The notes: generated by a model from the letters alone, not told the origin. A stretch of 64,000 bases of DNA from Ilyomonas sp963847085 (GCA_963847085.1 CAWJYO010000009.1:186001-250000), one strand, 5' to 3'. Counted from the first letter of the stretch, positions 37,397-46,836 are shown. Translations and numbers: made by a program.

Positions 37397-37499
37397 GCAC
37401 CCATTTTAATTATTTAGTCATACATTGTTTTCGATGAAAACGTTTGAAAGGTATAGAGTTCCACAATCGTAAATCACAATTCACAAATCTAAAATCGTC

Positions 37500-38790
37500 T
37501 TATAGGTTTATTTCTCCAATTAAAAATACACTGCCGCAAACCAATACTAAATCATCATTCTCTGCGCTGCTGATCACCGTTTGCAAAGCCTCATTTACAT
37601 TGTTATATGTTTTGCCCTGCAAGCCAATGCTTTAAGCCTATTTCAGCAATTTGATGCTCGCTCATAGCACGTGGCGTTTGCGGTTTTGTAAAATAATAAG
37701 TAGCTGTTTTAGGAAGATAAGACAATGCCTTTTCAACATCTTTGTCTTTCACCATTCCAATAATAATGTGAAGTGAATTGTACGTTGCCAGTTCTATTTG
37801 TTCTGCCAGTTGCTTCATGCCATCTGCATTGTGTGCAACATCGGTAATAACCGTTGGTTTTTGATGAATGACTTCCCATCTTCCATGCAAGCCGGTAAGC
37901 TTTTTTACGCCCTGTAAAGCTTCTTTTATATGCTGTAATGAAATGGCATAACCTACCGATTGTAAATACTTTGCGGCTTCTAAAACCGTGAGTATGTTTT
38001 TAGTTTGATATACACCTGGAAGATCAAGATGATAGGTTTCTCTGTTATCAGTTTTTGTATCAGCAACCGTAACCGTTAATTGACGAGGTTGATAATCGAA
38101 TTCCGAAACATAACTATTTTGTTGTGCCATGATAAGTGGCGCTGCTTTTGTTTTTGCCGCATTTATAAAAACGGGTTCCGTTTCAGGCAACACTTCACCC
38201 ACAATTACCGGCACATGCGGTTTGATAATGCCCGCTTTCTCAAATGCAATTTGTGGCAGTGTATCGCCTAAAATTTGGGTATGATCGAGCCCGATGTTTG
38301 TTATGATGCTTACTATTGGTGTGATGACGTTCGTACTGTCCAAACGTCCGCCCAGCCCGGTTTCTATCACGGCAATGTCCACGTTTTCTTTTGCGAAGAA
38401 ATCAAACGCCATCGCTACTGTAATCTCAAAAAATGAGGGTTCGATTTCTTCAATCAGAGATTTTATTTTTCTGGTAAAATCAACCACAAATTCCTGGGTA
38501 CACCATTCGCCGTTTATCTTAATCCGTTCTCTGAAATCAACCAGGTGCGGCGATGTATACAAACCTGTTTTATAACCTGCCGTTTGCAAAATAGCAGCCA
38601 GCATGTGGCTTACCGAACCTTTGCCGTTGGTGCCCGCGATATGAACCATTTTGAGCCCCTTTTGCGGGTTTCCCAGCGCTTCACAAAGCCGGATGGTATT
38701 AGTTAAATCGGCTTTAATGGCATCGGCGCCAAGCCTGCTAAACAAGGGCAATTTCTGGTAGAGATAATCAATCGTTTCTTTGTAATTCAT
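37500..38790 (-). CDS. folC: Folylpolyglutamate synthase / dihydrofolate synthase, one frameshift near the 3' end
   Basis: Adds glutamate to folates. Start at MNYKETIDYLYQKLPLF (38790); the 66-residue extension of the open frame covers a degenerate repeat and is not coding. P-loop HIAGTNGKGSVSHMLAAIL, YTSPHLVDFRERI, ETGLGGRLDSTNV, NIGLDHTQILG, DVAHNADGMKQL. Near 37620 the frame closes at KHWLAGQNI, while the adjacent frame continues QGKTYNNVNEAL and ends LVLVCGSVFLIGEINL at 37500, the normal FolC ending. So one indel breaks an otherwise intact gene. The tonB-like gene is 136 bases upstream. A GCAAAAACAAA copy (38147-38157) reads AKTK. Confidence 0.92.
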
Positions 38791-38837
38791 AGCGCCTGCA
38801 AAGATGCTGAATGAAACGGATTGTTTGAAAGATTGAA

Positions 38838-38902
38838 CCATGAAGGCTCGAAGAGCACTAAGATTCACAAAGAATAAAAGAAAGCTTAGTGTTACTTCCT
38901 TA
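38838..38902. repeat. Degenerate copy of the TGAACCAC/TTCACAAAGAATAA repeat
   Basis: Shares TTCACAAAGAATAA and flanking pieces with 46002-46081; residual arms CACTAAG/CTTAGTG. It lies between the TonB-like gene and folC. Confidence 0.45.
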
Positions 38903-38926
38903 CTTGGAGCTTTTATAGTTCCTTTC

Positions 38927-39817
38927 TTATCCGCGCAGCTTGAAATCAAACACAATGGTTCCGGTTTGTTCATCTGCGGTACCGGCATTTAACTTTAATT
39001 GTTTGGCTTTTGAAAGAGCGATGCCTCGTATGCCCTGGTTTGTAGTAGTGGTTCCTCTCGGGTTAATGGCAGCATCAATCACATTGCCGCTCGCATTCAC
39101 AGTGATGTCAACGGCAACCTTTGCATTTTCATTAAAATCATCGGTAAACGAAGGCAGATGTGTAAAGCGTCTTCCACTCAATCCGCTTCTGATGCTCACG
39201 CCGCCTTTGCTAGTGCCACCGTTGCCTGTATAACTGTCGGAAGCCGGATTGCCATTTGGTTTGCCTTGGTCTCCTTTACCACCGGCAACGCCCTGGTTGC
39301 GCACGTTGTTGTAACTATCCGCGCCATTGCCGCCACTGTTGTTTTGCGTTGCTCCGCCTTTGTACAAAGCTTTTGGTTTTGGTGGTGCAGGTGGCGCTTC
39401 TACCACTTGCTCTTTTTGTTTTGGCTTTGTTTTCGGTATCACTGCTTCATGCTTCGGTTCTGTTTTTGGTTTGGGCGATGTATGAATTTCGGGAACATTT
39501 TTATCATTGTTTTCTGCAACATCTTTACTTTCCTCAGGCTCGCTACGAGAAGCAACTGCTTTGGGTGGCTGCACATCTGTTTTCTCTTCTTTCGACATTT
39601 CGCCCGGCAGTTGCGGAGCCACCGTGCCTAAGCCCGCTTCGCTGTTTCCTAAGTTTACTTCAATGCCATTGTCAACTACAGGTTGCGGCGTTTTCGGTGC
39701 CGTCCAGCTTACTAAAAACATCAACAAAAACAAGAGTGCGCAAATGGCTAATGTAATACCAAAAGCTTTAAAGTTTTTGCTTCGTTCAAACTCTTGTTCG
39801 TTGTATGACAAATTCAT
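38927..39817 (-). CDS. TonB-like energy transducer
   Basis: 296 residues. Short cytoplasmic tail, one membrane anchor (AFGITLAICALLFLLMFLVSW, about 19-39, cited in part), a long Pro/Lys/Glu-rich periplasmic spacer (PPKAVASRSEPEESK, PKPKTEPKHEAVIPKTKPKQ), a Gly/Asn-rich stretch, and a C-terminal TonB-like domain (FNENAKVAVDITVNASGNVIDAAINPRG... VFDFKLRG). It would couple proton motive force to outer-membrane receptors. Its usual partners exbB and exbD, normally directly upstream, are absent; an insertion sequence begins 130 bases upstream. Confidence 0.82.
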   Translation of the reverse strand: MNLSYNEQEFERSKNFKAFGITLAICALLFLLMFLVSWTAPKTPQPVVDNGIEVNLGNSEAGLGTVAPQLPGEMSKEEKTDVQPPKAVASRSEPEESKDVAENNDKNVPEIHTSPKPKTEPKHEAVIPKTKPKQKEQVVEAPPAPPKPKALYKGGATQNNSGGNGADSYNNVRNQGVAGGKGDQGKPNGNPASDSYTGNGGTSKGGVSIRSGLSGRRFTHLPSFTDDFNENAKVAVDITVNASGNVIDAAINPRGTTTTNQGIRGIALSKAKQLKLNAGTADEQTGTIVFDFKLRG

Positions 39818-39948
39818 GCTGATAAAAATAAAGCGGCGGTTGTTACAAAGATGTCAACTTTGGTTTTGCCCTTTTTATTGTGTTGGTGTTTTGTTTGTGA
39901 AGAAGAGTTTATACACAAAAGAAAAAGGGTTTGTTTTTGATAGAGAAG

Positions 39949-40858
39949 TTGTTTAGTATTTTAACAGGTATTGAGTTTGCGGAGTAAAAGGACACAGAAA
40001 GCCAGCCAGTGCTGCGCCATCCAGCTTTTTGTTTTCTTTTCAAAGCGCATCAGCAATCCTTTAAAACCATCCAGCCATGCGTTTGTTCTTTCAATAACAA
40101 ATCGATCTTTGTACAGTTCTTCATCAAAGTATAGATACGATTCTGCCAATTCCTTTTTGCTACGGGGATTATCAGCGATATTAGCTTCCACCTCTTTGTC
40201 GCTACATACGCTTCTGAGTTCTTCCACGTCAAAGCCTGCATCCGCATTCATAAACACTCCTTTCAGCGATATGCCTACTTGTTGGAGCAACTCACTCATG
40301 TTTTCAAACAATGACCTGATTTCATAAACGTCGTTGTGGTTGCCCGCCTGCGGCTCACTCATCATCAGCGGTTGCCCCTTCTTGTCTGCAAAAAACAGCG
40401 CATTGGTTGTGTTGGCTTTCTTTCTGCCCTGATAGCCAACCGCTTCACCGCCCGCTTTAGCGATGGTTTGTGAACCGTCCAGTTGCAGGGAAGATAAGTC
40501 CAAAAGTGTTTTATTGTGCTGCAAAATAGCCAGCCATGCCTTCTGAAAAGAACCGTCTTTGAACCATTTATTAAAATAATAATAAACCCCATTCCAGCTA
40601 ATGGCGCCCGATTGAAAATACTGCTGAACGGGAATCATGCGCCACTGATCGCCTGACTTTAAACGGTGTAAAATAATAGCCACCACATCATGTAACATAA
40701 CCCCCGGCTTTGCTCCACGCTTGCCAACACTCAGGTAGGGAACAATCCATTTTTCAATCATACTTTTGCTTAAGACTTCCATGATAGTATAAACTTTTTT
40801 GTCTCCAAACTCAAAGTTCTTATGACCCATGGAAGTCTTTCGTTAAAATACTAAACAA
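39949..40858 (-). mobile_element. IS5-type insertion sequence, complete
   Basis: Terminal inverted repeats TTGTTTAGTATTTTAAC (39949-39965) and GTTAAAATACTAAACAA (40842-40858), 17 of 17 paired, enclosing one transposase. About 910 bases. No clear target duplication is visible just outside the repeats. Both flanks carry the AAAAACAAA motif (39930-39939 as complement; 40866 and 40909). Confidence 0.88.
39961..40830 (-). CDS. IS5-family transposase
   Basis: 289 residues. N-terminal DUF4096-like region (KWIVPYLSVGKRGAKPG, MIPVQQYFQSGAISWNGVYYYF), then a DDE_Tnp_1 catalytic domain: first aspartate in LQLDGSQT, second in MNADAGFD, and glutamate in FVIERTNAWLDGF. Full length with no break; it ends four bases short of leaving the left inverted repeat, so the stop codon lies within the terminal region. 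Recent insertion is plausible because the frame and both repeats are intact. Confidence 0.9.
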   Translation of the reverse strand: MGHKNFEFGDKKVYTIMEVLSKSMIEKWIVPYLSVGKRGAKPGVMLHDVVAIILHRLKSGDQWRMIPVQQYFQSGAISWNGVYYYFNKWFKDGSFQKAWLAILQHNKTLLDLSSLQLDGSQTIAKAGGEAVGYQGRKKANTTNALFFADKKGQPLMMSEPQAGNHNDVYEIRSLFENMSELLQQVGISLKGVFMNADAGFDVEELRSVCSDKEVEANIADNPRSKKELAESYLYFDEELYKDRFVIERTNAWLDGFKGLLMRFEKKTKSWMAQHWLAFCVLLLRKLNTC

Positions 40859-40977
40859 GCTCAAAGAGTAAAAACAAACTTTAATAAAATAAATTTGAAA
40901 AGACTTGTAAAAACAAACTGATTGCAACTGAACGGTTCAAAATCTTATTAATAATTTGCAGCTTTAGATATTGTTGA

Positions 40978-42018
40978 ATGAAAAAATTGATTCTTGCAAT
41001 TGTTGTTGTTTTGGTTATTGTTGGTGCTTACCTTGCCTGGATTACGTTTGGCAGCGCAACCGCTTTTTCTTCCTCGCAAAAATATTTGTACCTCTACGAT
41101 AACCGCCCGGTAAAAGAGCAAACAGAGCAGCAGTTAAGTGACAGCAACTACATTCACAATGTATGGTGGTTTAACATACTTGCCAATCGCTTTGATGTTT
41201 GGCACAAATTAAAGCCAGGCAGGTTTGAAATTAAGCAGGGCGAAAGTGTGTTGGATATTATCAAAACGCTACGCAACAACCGCCAAACACCATCGCGTTT
41301 GGTGATTAACAAACTTCGCACAGCAAACGATTTTGCAAAGCTGATTGGTAAGAATTTTTCAACCGATTCGGTTCATGCGTTATCTTATTTTACAAACAAC
41401 GATTCGCTAAAGCCTTTGGGCGTTGATACCAACACCCTGATGACGCTTGTGATACCCGACACTTACATTCTATATTGGAACACTTCGCTGCCGAACATTA
41501 TGCGAAGATTGGAAGACGAAAAAAATAAATTTTGGGAAGAAAATAACCGTACCGAAAAAGCCACTGCCATGGGCTTTACGCCTGCACAAATTGTAACGAT
41601 TGCTTCCATTGTAGAAGAAGAAACCAACAAGAACGATGAAAAGGGAAACATCGCTTCTGTTTACATTAATCGTTATCGAAAAGGGCAGGCCTTAGGTGCC
41701 GATCCAACCATTAAATTCGCTTTAAAAGATTTTGGTTTAAAGCGAATTTTATACGGGCATTTAAATGTAGTATCGCCTTATAATACGTACAAAAACAAAG
41801 GCTTGCCGCCGGGGCCGATTTGTACGCCTTCTATGAAAACAATTGATGCTGTTTTAGCTGCGCCGCAAACGGATTATATGTTCTTTGTTGCCAGAAGTGA
41901 TTTCAATGGCTACCATCATTTCAGCAGCAACTATGCTGAACATGAACAATACGCAAAGCTGTATCAGCACGCACTGGATTCGTTAATAAAAAGCCGCCAA
42001 ACAGGAGCCGCGAAATGA
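40978..42018 (+). CDS. mltG: Endolytic murein transglycosylase MltG
   Basis: 346 residues. Single N-terminal membrane anchor (LILAIVVVLVIVGAYLAW), LysM-like region GRFEIKQGESVLDIIKTLRNN, then the YceG catalytic domain: VIPDTYILYWNTS, IVTIASIVEEETNK with the catalytic glutamate, LGADPTIKFAL, SPYNTYKNKGLPPGPICTPS. Cleaves nascent glycan strands in the inner-membrane periplasmic face. Its stop overlaps the next ATG by four bases, so translation is coupled with the BrkB-type gene. Confidence 0.94.
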   Translation: MKKLILAIVVVLVIVGAYLAWITFGSATAFSSSQKYLYLYDNRPVKEQTEQQLSDSNYIHNVWWFNILANRFDVWHKLKPGRFEIKQGESVLDIIKTLRNNRQTPSRLVINKLRTANDFAKLIGKNFSTDSVHALSYFTNNDSLKPLGVDTNTLMTLVIPDTYILYWNTSLPNIMRRLEDEKNKFWEENNRTEKATAMGFTPAQIVTIASIVEEETNKNDEKGNIASVYINRYRKGQALGADPTIKFALKDFGLKRILYGHLNVVSPYNTYKNKGLPPGPICTPSMKTIDAVLAAPQTDYMFFVARSDFNGYHHFSSNYAEHEQYAKLYQHALDSLIKSRQTGAAK

Positions 42019-42962
42019 CCAAGATCGAACGCATATTAATCACTACATCGCCTGTCAGCACGTTTCGCTCGCTCAGCAAACGAATAACGCTGCCCGGCTT
42101 TCAGGGGCTGCCTTTGTACGATGTGTTTCATGCGTTGCTGGATCAAATTAATCAACATGGTTTAAACATTCGCGCGGCGGCTATTTCGTTTAATCTTATT
42201 ACTGCCATTCCTGCCATCACTTTGTTTTTGTGCATTTTAGTGCCTTATGTTCCAGGCTCGCAGCAGGTTTATCATCAGCTCTTGATTTTTGTAAGAGACT
42301 TTACACCCAGCGGAGATACGCAAACAATAATGACGCGCTTTCTCAACGATTTCTTCAACAAAAGAACAACCGGGTTGTTGTCCATTGGTTTTTTACTGGT
42401 GTTGTTTACTTCGTCCAATGCCATGATGGGTATTATTCGTACATTCGACAGATCGGTAGTTGAAAAACGAAAAACCAATTTTATAAAAAAGCGTTTGCGT
42501 GCCATTCGTTTAATTATTACGCTGGTTGCCTTACTGCTCGGTACGGTGTTAATTTCGGTTGGGCAAGGTTTTCTCTTTAGTAAAATCATGCAATGGGCAG
42601 ATATTAAAGACCACTCAGTTATCAAACTCATTCAAAGCTCGCGCTGGCTGGTAAGTTTCTTTTTGTTCATATTGGCTATCGGCTACATTTATAAACACGC
42701 ACCTACAGCAGTAACCAAAAGCAAAATATTCACTCCTGGTGCCGTCATTGCTACGGTGCTGATGATTATAATTACAGGTTTGTTTTCTTACTGGGCAAAA
42801 AACATTTCAACCTACAATAAATTCTATGGTTCCATTGGTTCATTAATCCTCATTATGCTGCTTATTTTTTTAAATTCGATGATGCTCTTAGTGGGTTATG
42901 AATTGAATATAAGCATCAACTTGTTGGTGGCAAAAAGGAAAGAAACGCAGAGAACAAAATGA
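42015..42962 (+). CDS. YihY/virulence factor BrkB family membrane protein
   Basis: 315 residues, about six transmembrane helices (roughly 60-80, 112-130, 165-185, 208-225, 240-260, 275-295). YihY-type features: AAAISFNLITAIPAITLFLCIL, SSNAMMGIIRTFD, RLRAIRLIITLVALLLGTVLI, YKHAPTA, PGAVIATVLMI, YGSIGSLILIMLLIFLNSMMLLVGYELN. Once misnamed ribonuclease BN; the actual role is unknown. Coupled to mltG by ATGA overlap. Confidence 0.9.
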   Translation: MTKIERILITTSPVSTFRSLSKRITLPGFQGLPLYDVFHALLDQINQHGLNIRAAAISFNLITAIPAITLFLCILVPYVPGSQQVYHQLLIFVRDFTPSGDTQTIMTRFLNDFFNKRTTGLLSIGFLLVLFTSSNAMMGIIRTFDRSVVEKRKTNFIKKRLRAIRLIITLVALLLGTVLISVGQGFLFSKIMQWADIKDHSVIKLIQSSRWLVSFFLFILAIGYIYKHAPTAVTKSKIFTPGAVIATVLMIIITGLFSYWAKNISTYNKFYGSIGSLILIMLLIFLNSMMLLVGYELNISINLLVAKRKETQRTK

Positions 42963-43029
42963 CTCATTTTCTATTTCAACATCACATTAAACTTTGCCCC
43001 GTTATTTTTGCTCTATTCCTTTTTTATTT

Positions 43030-43839
43030 ATGAAGAAATTCATCGCAGCAATTCTCCTGGCCTCTTTGTTTTCGTGCAATAACAACAATAACGATAACAG
43101 CACTATTGAAGACGCTAATAATCCACCGCCGCCAACGCTTTCGTACCGGCTGATAAAAGAGTATCCGCACGATACTTCTCACTTCACCGAAGGTTTAATC
43201 TGGCACAACAATGCTTTGTATGAAAGCACCGGCGAAGAAGGCGAAAGCCAGTTGCTAAAATTGGATTTGAACTCAGGCAAAGCAGAACAAAAAGTAGATT
43301 TGCCCGATTCTGATTTTGGTGAAGGTATTGCTATTATTGGCGATAAAATTTATCAGCTTACTTACCGCAATCACAAAGCGTATGAGTACGATTTGGCAAC
43401 GTTTAAAAAGCTGAAAGAATTTACATTTCCGTATGAAGGCTGGGGCATGACAACCGATGGCAAGCAACTTATCATCGGCACGGGCAGCAGCAATTTATAT
43501 TTTGTAAACCCTGATAATTTTCAAATTAAAAATACACTTGGTGTTACTGATAATTACGGTCCTGTTAGCAGCATCAACGAGCTGGAATATGTGGCCGGAT
43601 ATGTGTATGCCAACGTGTGGCACGAAAAGAAAATCATCAAGATTGATTTGCAAACCGGCAAAGTGGTTGGCGTGATTAACATAGGCGATATTCTATCGCA
43701 AACCGGAAAGGGAATTGATGAAACACAAGAAGAAAACCACGAGAAAGTATTGAATGGAATTGCTTTCGATTCAACCAAAAACAGCTTTTACATTACCGGA
43801 AAAAACTGGCCTTCGGTGTATGAAATTAAGTTGAACTGA
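43030..43839 (+). CDS. Glutaminyl-peptide cyclotransferase (bacterial propeller type), lipoprotein
   Basis: About 269 residues from MKKFIAAILLASLFSC at 43030, with lipobox LFSC; the 12 codons before it are less likely. The mature protein is a five-bladed propeller of the bacterial glutamine cyclotransferase family: HDTSHFTEGLIWHNNALYESTGE, GEGIAIIGDKIYQLTYRNHKAYEYD, YEGWGMTTDGKQLIIGTGSS, ELEYVAGYVYANVWHEKKI, and LNGIAFDSTKNSFYITGKNWPSVYEI. It forms pyroglutamate at N-termini of exported proteins; in Bacteroidota many T9SS and SPI-exported proteins start with Gln. Likely periplasmic. Confidence 0.9.
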   Translation: MKKFIAAILLASLFSCNNNNNDNSTIEDANNPPPPTLSYRLIKEYPHDTSHFTEGLIWHNNALYESTGEEGESQLLKLDLNSGKAEQKVDLPDSDFGEGIAIIGDKIYQLTYRNHKAYEYDLATFKKLKEFTFPYEGWGMTTDGKQLIIGTGSSNLYFVNPDNFQIKNTLGVTDNYGPVSSINELEYVAGYVYANVWHEKKIIKIDLQTGKVVGVINIGDILSQTGKGIDETQEENHEKVLNGIAFDSTKNSFYITGKNWPSVYEIKLN

Positions 43840-43853
43840 TGTTGTGTGTACTG

Positions 43854-43935
43854 CCCGCCGATTGCGCGGATTTTCGCAGAATTCTGAAGTTTGTTTTTGC
43901 CACTTTATTCTGCGAAAATCAGCGCAATCGGCGGG
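43854..43935. repeat. Foldback element with 29-base arms, motif in loop
   Basis: Arms 43854-43882 and 43907-43935 (starting CCCGCCGATTGCGC) differ at one position. The loop holds TTTGTTTTTGC (43890-43900). It lies between converging genes and could also terminate transcription. Confidence 0.8.
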
Positions 43936-43940
43936 ATCAA

Positions 43941-44267
43941 TCAATCTGAAACCAGCTTCAATCCAACCAATGAAACAATTAACGTACAAATAAAAAACAG
44001 CCGCCAGAAGCTGGTAGGTTCTTTAAAAAATAAAATGCCAACAATTACAGTTCCTACGCTGCCAATACCCGTCCACACGGCATAAGCGGTTCCTACAGGA
44101 ATGGTTTCAATGGCTTTGTACATCAGCCACAAACTGGCAAATAAAAAGAAAAGAAAAGATGCTGTCCAACTCCCAAAAAGCCAGCCGCTGGTGTCTTTCA
44201 TTTTGGCTAACGAAATGCTAAAGCCGATTTCTAAAATACCTGCAATGATTAAAAACAACCAATTCAT
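43941..44267 (-). CDS. Small multidrug resistance (SMR/EmrE-like) transporter
   Basis: 108 residues from the ATG at 44267 (the frame opens further up, but the family starts here: MNWLFLIIAGILEIGF). Four transmembrane helices, with glutamate 13 in the first, the proton/substrate-coupling residue of SMR proteins. GTAYAVWTGIGSVGTVIVGILFFKEP is the family signature. The SMR family covers quaternary-ammonium exporters and guanidinium exporters; the WTGIG motif and absence of a partner do not settle which. It converges on the cyclotransferase gene across a foldback. Confidence 0.9.
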   Translation of the reverse strand: MNWLFLIIAGILEIGFSISLAKMKDTSGWLFGSWTASFLFFLFASLWLMYKAIETIPVGTAYAVWTGIGSVGTVIVGILFFKEPTSFWRLFFICTLIVSLVGLKLVSD

Positions 44268-44337
44268 TCTTTGCTTATTTGTTTGCTGCAAAAGTATGAC
44301 GAGTGCTGCATCTCTTCTGCCAAAGGTGTAAATGCAA

Positions 44338-44345
44338 TACCTTTG
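44338..44345 (+). promoter_or_regulatory. Candidate -7 box TACCTTTG for the OsmC gene
   Basis: Exact TAnnTTTG match 23 bases before the ATG; no clear -33 element. Confidence 0.4.
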
Positions 44346-44367
44346 CACTCCATTAATTTAGAGTGAA

Positions 44368-44808
44368 ATGATTACGATAGAATTATCAAGAGAGCAGCTC
44401 GATTATGGTTTTGTTGCCACGGATGCTAACCATCACAATGTAAAAATGGATTCCAGTCCCGAATCGGGCGGTAATAATTTTGGCGCTCGTCCAATGCAAC
44501 TCCTCCTCATGGCATTGGCTGGTTGCAGTGCCATTGATGTGATCAGCATATTAAACAAACAACGCCAAACCATTACCGATTATAAAATGAAAGTGCATGG
44601 CGAACGCGAAGCAGGCAAAGAACCATCACTTTGGAAAACCGTTGATGTTGAATTTCATTTATGGGGAAATATTGACGAAACCAAAGCACAGCGTGCCGCC
44701 GATTTATCTATACAAAAATATTGCTCGGTAGCGGCAACTTTACGCGCAGCCGGAGCCGAAATTAACTGGACAGTAATTGTACACAAAGAAGTAAAAGAAA
44801 CCGTTTAG
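44368..44808 (+). CDS. OsmC family peroxiredoxin-like protein
   Basis: 146 residues. Two conserved cysteines, in LLMALAGCSAIDVI (about residue 53) and QKYCSVAATLR (about 119), as in OsmC/Ohr thiol peroxidases. NFGARPMQLLL and VEFHLWGNID are consistent with the YhfA/OsmC branch. Cytoplasmic; probably reduces organic hydroperoxides, though the substrate is unknown. The sulfhydrylase start lies only four bases after its stop, so the two are probably co-transcribed. Confidence 0.9.
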   Translation: MITIELSREQLDYGFVATDANHHNVKMDSSPESGGNNFGARPMQLLLMALAGCSAIDVISILNKQRQTITDYKMKVHGEREAGKEPSLWKTVDVEFHLWGNIDETKAQRAADLSIQKYCSVAATLRAAGAEINWTVIVHKEVKETV

Positions 44809-44812
44809 ATTG

Positions 44813-45994
44813 ATGAAGAAAAATAAAAACTGGCATCCGCAAACCAATGCCATCCGGTTGCGTGCGGCGCAAACGTTACAGCACGAACATTCAAGCCCAT
44901 TGTATCTTACCAGCTCCTTTACGTTTGATGATGCCGATACGATGAGTGATGCATTTCGTGGTGAAAACGAGTCCAATATTTATAGCCGGTACAGCAACCC
45001 AACCGTTGATGAATTTACCAATAAAATGGTTGCTCTCGAAGGTGCAGAAGCGGGCTTTGCAACGGCTTCTGGCATGGCGGCTGTGTTTGCTTCTATCTTT
45101 CCTCTCTTACAACAAGGCGATCATTTATTGTGTTGCAGTTCGGTGTTTGGCAGCACCATTACCATTGTTACCAAATACCTTCCAAAGTATGGAATTGAAT
45201 ACACCTTGGTTCCGGCAAATGACAAAGAAGCCTGGCAAAAAGCGGTGAAGCCTAACAGCAAAATGATTTATTTAGAAACGCCTACTAATCCGCAATTGGA
45301 AGTGCTGGATTTACAATGGATGGGAACGTTTGCAAAAGAACACAATCTGATATTAAATGTTGACAATTGCTTTGCCACGCCCGCGCTGCAATTGCCTATT
45401 CAGTATGGTGCCGACCTTGTTGTTCATTCGGCAACCAAATGGATTGATGGACAAGGTCGTGTGTTGGGTGGCGTTATTGTAGGTAAAGAAGAATTGATAC
45501 ACGAAATTTATTTGTTTTGCCGCAATACCGGTCCTACACTTTCTGCCTTTAATGCCTGGGTGCTAAGCAAGAGTTTGGAAACATTGGATGTGCGCATGGA
45601 ACGCCATTGTAATAATGCTTTACAAGTGGCACAAGTGCTGGAAAATCATCCGAAAGTAAGTTGGGTAAAATATCCGTTTTTGCCTTCCCATCCGCAGTAT
45701 GAAATTGCGCAAAAACAAATGAAAGCCGGTGGCGGCATATTGTGTTTTGAACTAAAAGGTGGTATTGCGCAGGGAAGAACGTTTTTAAATAGCCTTGAGT
45801 TGGTTTCTATGACGCCAAACCTTGGTGATTCGCGTTCCATTGCCACACATCCGGCAAGCACTACGCATTCTAAACTAACGGAAGAAGAACGGCTTGCGGT
45901 TGGCATTACACCCGGCCTTGTGCGCATTTCTGTAGGGCTTGAGCATGTGGATGATGTGATTGCCGATATTGAACAGGCGCTCCATAAAGCGTAA
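44813..45994 (+). CDS. metZ: O-succinylhomoserine / O-acetylhomoserine sulfhydrylase-type trans-sulfuration enzyme
   Basis: Cys/Met metabolism PLP-dependent enzyme, 393 residues from the ATG at 44813 (the earlier TTG is less likely). Signatures: SSPLYLTSSFTFDDA, YSRYSNPTVDEF, ALEGAEAGFATASGMAA, YLETPTNPQLEV, VDNCFATPALQ, and K209 in HSATKWIDGQGRVLGG, then GPTLSAFNAWVLSKSLETL and GDSRSIATHPASTTHS near the end. It makes homocysteine from an activated homoserine and sulfide. The metZ name is the usual one for this subgroup; MetB or MetY activity cannot be excluded. Confidence 0.87.
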   Translation: MKKNKNWHPQTNAIRLRAAQTLQHEHSSPLYLTSSFTFDDADTMSDAFRGENESNIYSRYSNPTVDEFTNKMVALEGAEAGFATASGMAAVFASIFPLLQQGDHLLCCSSVFGSTITIVTKYLPKYGIEYTLVPANDKEAWQKAVKPNSKMIYLETPTNPQLEVLDLQWMGTFAKEHNLILNVDNCFATPALQLPIQYGADLVVHSATKWIDGQGRVLGGVIVGKEELIHEIYLFCRNTGPTLSAFNAWVLSKSLETLDVRMERHCNNALQVAQVLENHPKVSWVKYPFLPSHPQYEIAQKQMKAGGGILCFELKGGIAQGRTFLNSLELVSMTPNLGDSRSIATHPASTTHSKLTEEERLAVGITPGLVRISVGLEHVDDVIADIEQALHKA

Positions 45995-46001
45995 GTTTTT
46001 A

Positions 46002-46081
46002 TTTTGAACCACAAAGACGCGAAGAACACAAAGGTTCACAAAGAATAAGAAAAGAATGCTTCGTGTCTTCGTGGTTCAAAA
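46002..46081. repeat. Foldback element between converging genes
   Basis: Arms TTTTGAACCACAAAGACGCG (from 46002) and TTCGTGTCTTCGTGGTTC (from 46060) around TTCACAAAGAATAAG. It fills the gap between metZ and the next minus-strand gene. Confidence 0.7.
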
Positions 46082-46083
46082 TT

Positions 46084-46836
46084 TTACAAATCGCTTGCAT
46101 CATCATTCTTCAAAACAAAGTTCTTTTTACCCGAATAATATTTGCTGTATTTATCGGTGATGACCTTGCTTTGTTTTGCACCGTTGATATACAAAATGCC
46201 GTCTTTCAGTTCGATTTTATAGGGTTTGTTTTTGCTGATTAATCCATCGTTCATTAAAGCAGTTTGCAAGCCTTTGTAATTGGCTAATTCAGCTTTTGCC
46301 GATTGTAAATTCTTCTGCGCTTCTTTCAGCGATTTTTCTACTTCGCGTTTAATCTCTTCGCTGTTTATTTTTTGTTCAGCCATTGCTTTCTTCACTTCAA
46401 TCTGCGCTTTGCTTAACTCTGTTTTCATTTCATTCCAATCTATGTTGTTGATGGCTGATTTTGCACTGTCGAGCGATGCCGATACATCCAGTTTCATCTT
46501 GTTCCAGTCAATGCTTTGCATTGCTTCGCGAATCTCTTTATTGATTTTATTATAATCAACCTGCGCAATGGCTTTTTGCACTTCAGCATTGATTTTTTGA
46601 TAATCAACTTGCTTTAGTGCAAGGTTCACTTGCTGCATAATGGAATCCATGTTCAGTTGAAGGTTAATTTCATCAGTATTGAATGTTTTTGGTACTGTGG
46701 TATCTGCATCGGCTGCGCCGCTGAGCTTCCTTTGCGGAATGACTCTTTTTTCCGGCTGCCATGAACTAAGAATAACAACAAAAACAAACAAGCCACACAC
46801 TTTAATAAGCGAAGATGTAAAGCGTACATTTTTCAT
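46084..46836 (-). CDS. Exported coiled-coil repeat protein of unknown function
   Basis: 250 residues. N-terminal hydrophobic segment VCGLFVFVVILSSW acts as signal or anchor. Internal repeats begin VDYQKI (77), VDYNKI (93), IDWNKM (109) and IDWNEM (132): a 16-residue period, then 23. Next comes a highly charged coiled coil (about 135-190), and a C-terminal beta part (YKIELKDGILYINGAKQSKVI). Similar D-W/Y-N-K repeats occur in Bacteroidota proteins tied to M56/BlaR1 sensors; this is recollection, not a search. Two operator-like palindromes lie 25-63 bases upstream, so it is probably repressed by a BlaI/MecI-type regulator encoded elsewhere. One motif copy (46225-46235) reads SKNK. Confidence 0.7.
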   Translation of the reverse strand: MKNVRFTSSLIKVCGLFVFVVILSSWQPEKRVIPQRKLSGAADADTTVPKTFNTDEINLQLNMDSIMQQVNLALKQVDYQKINAEVQKAIAQVDYNKINKEIREAMQSIDWNKMKLDVSASLDSAKSAINNIDWNEMKTELSKAQIEVKKAMAEQKINSEEIKREVEKSLKEAQKNLQSAKAELANYKGLQTALMNDGLISKNKPYKIELKDGILYINGAKQSKVITDKYSKYYSGKKNFVLKNDDASDL

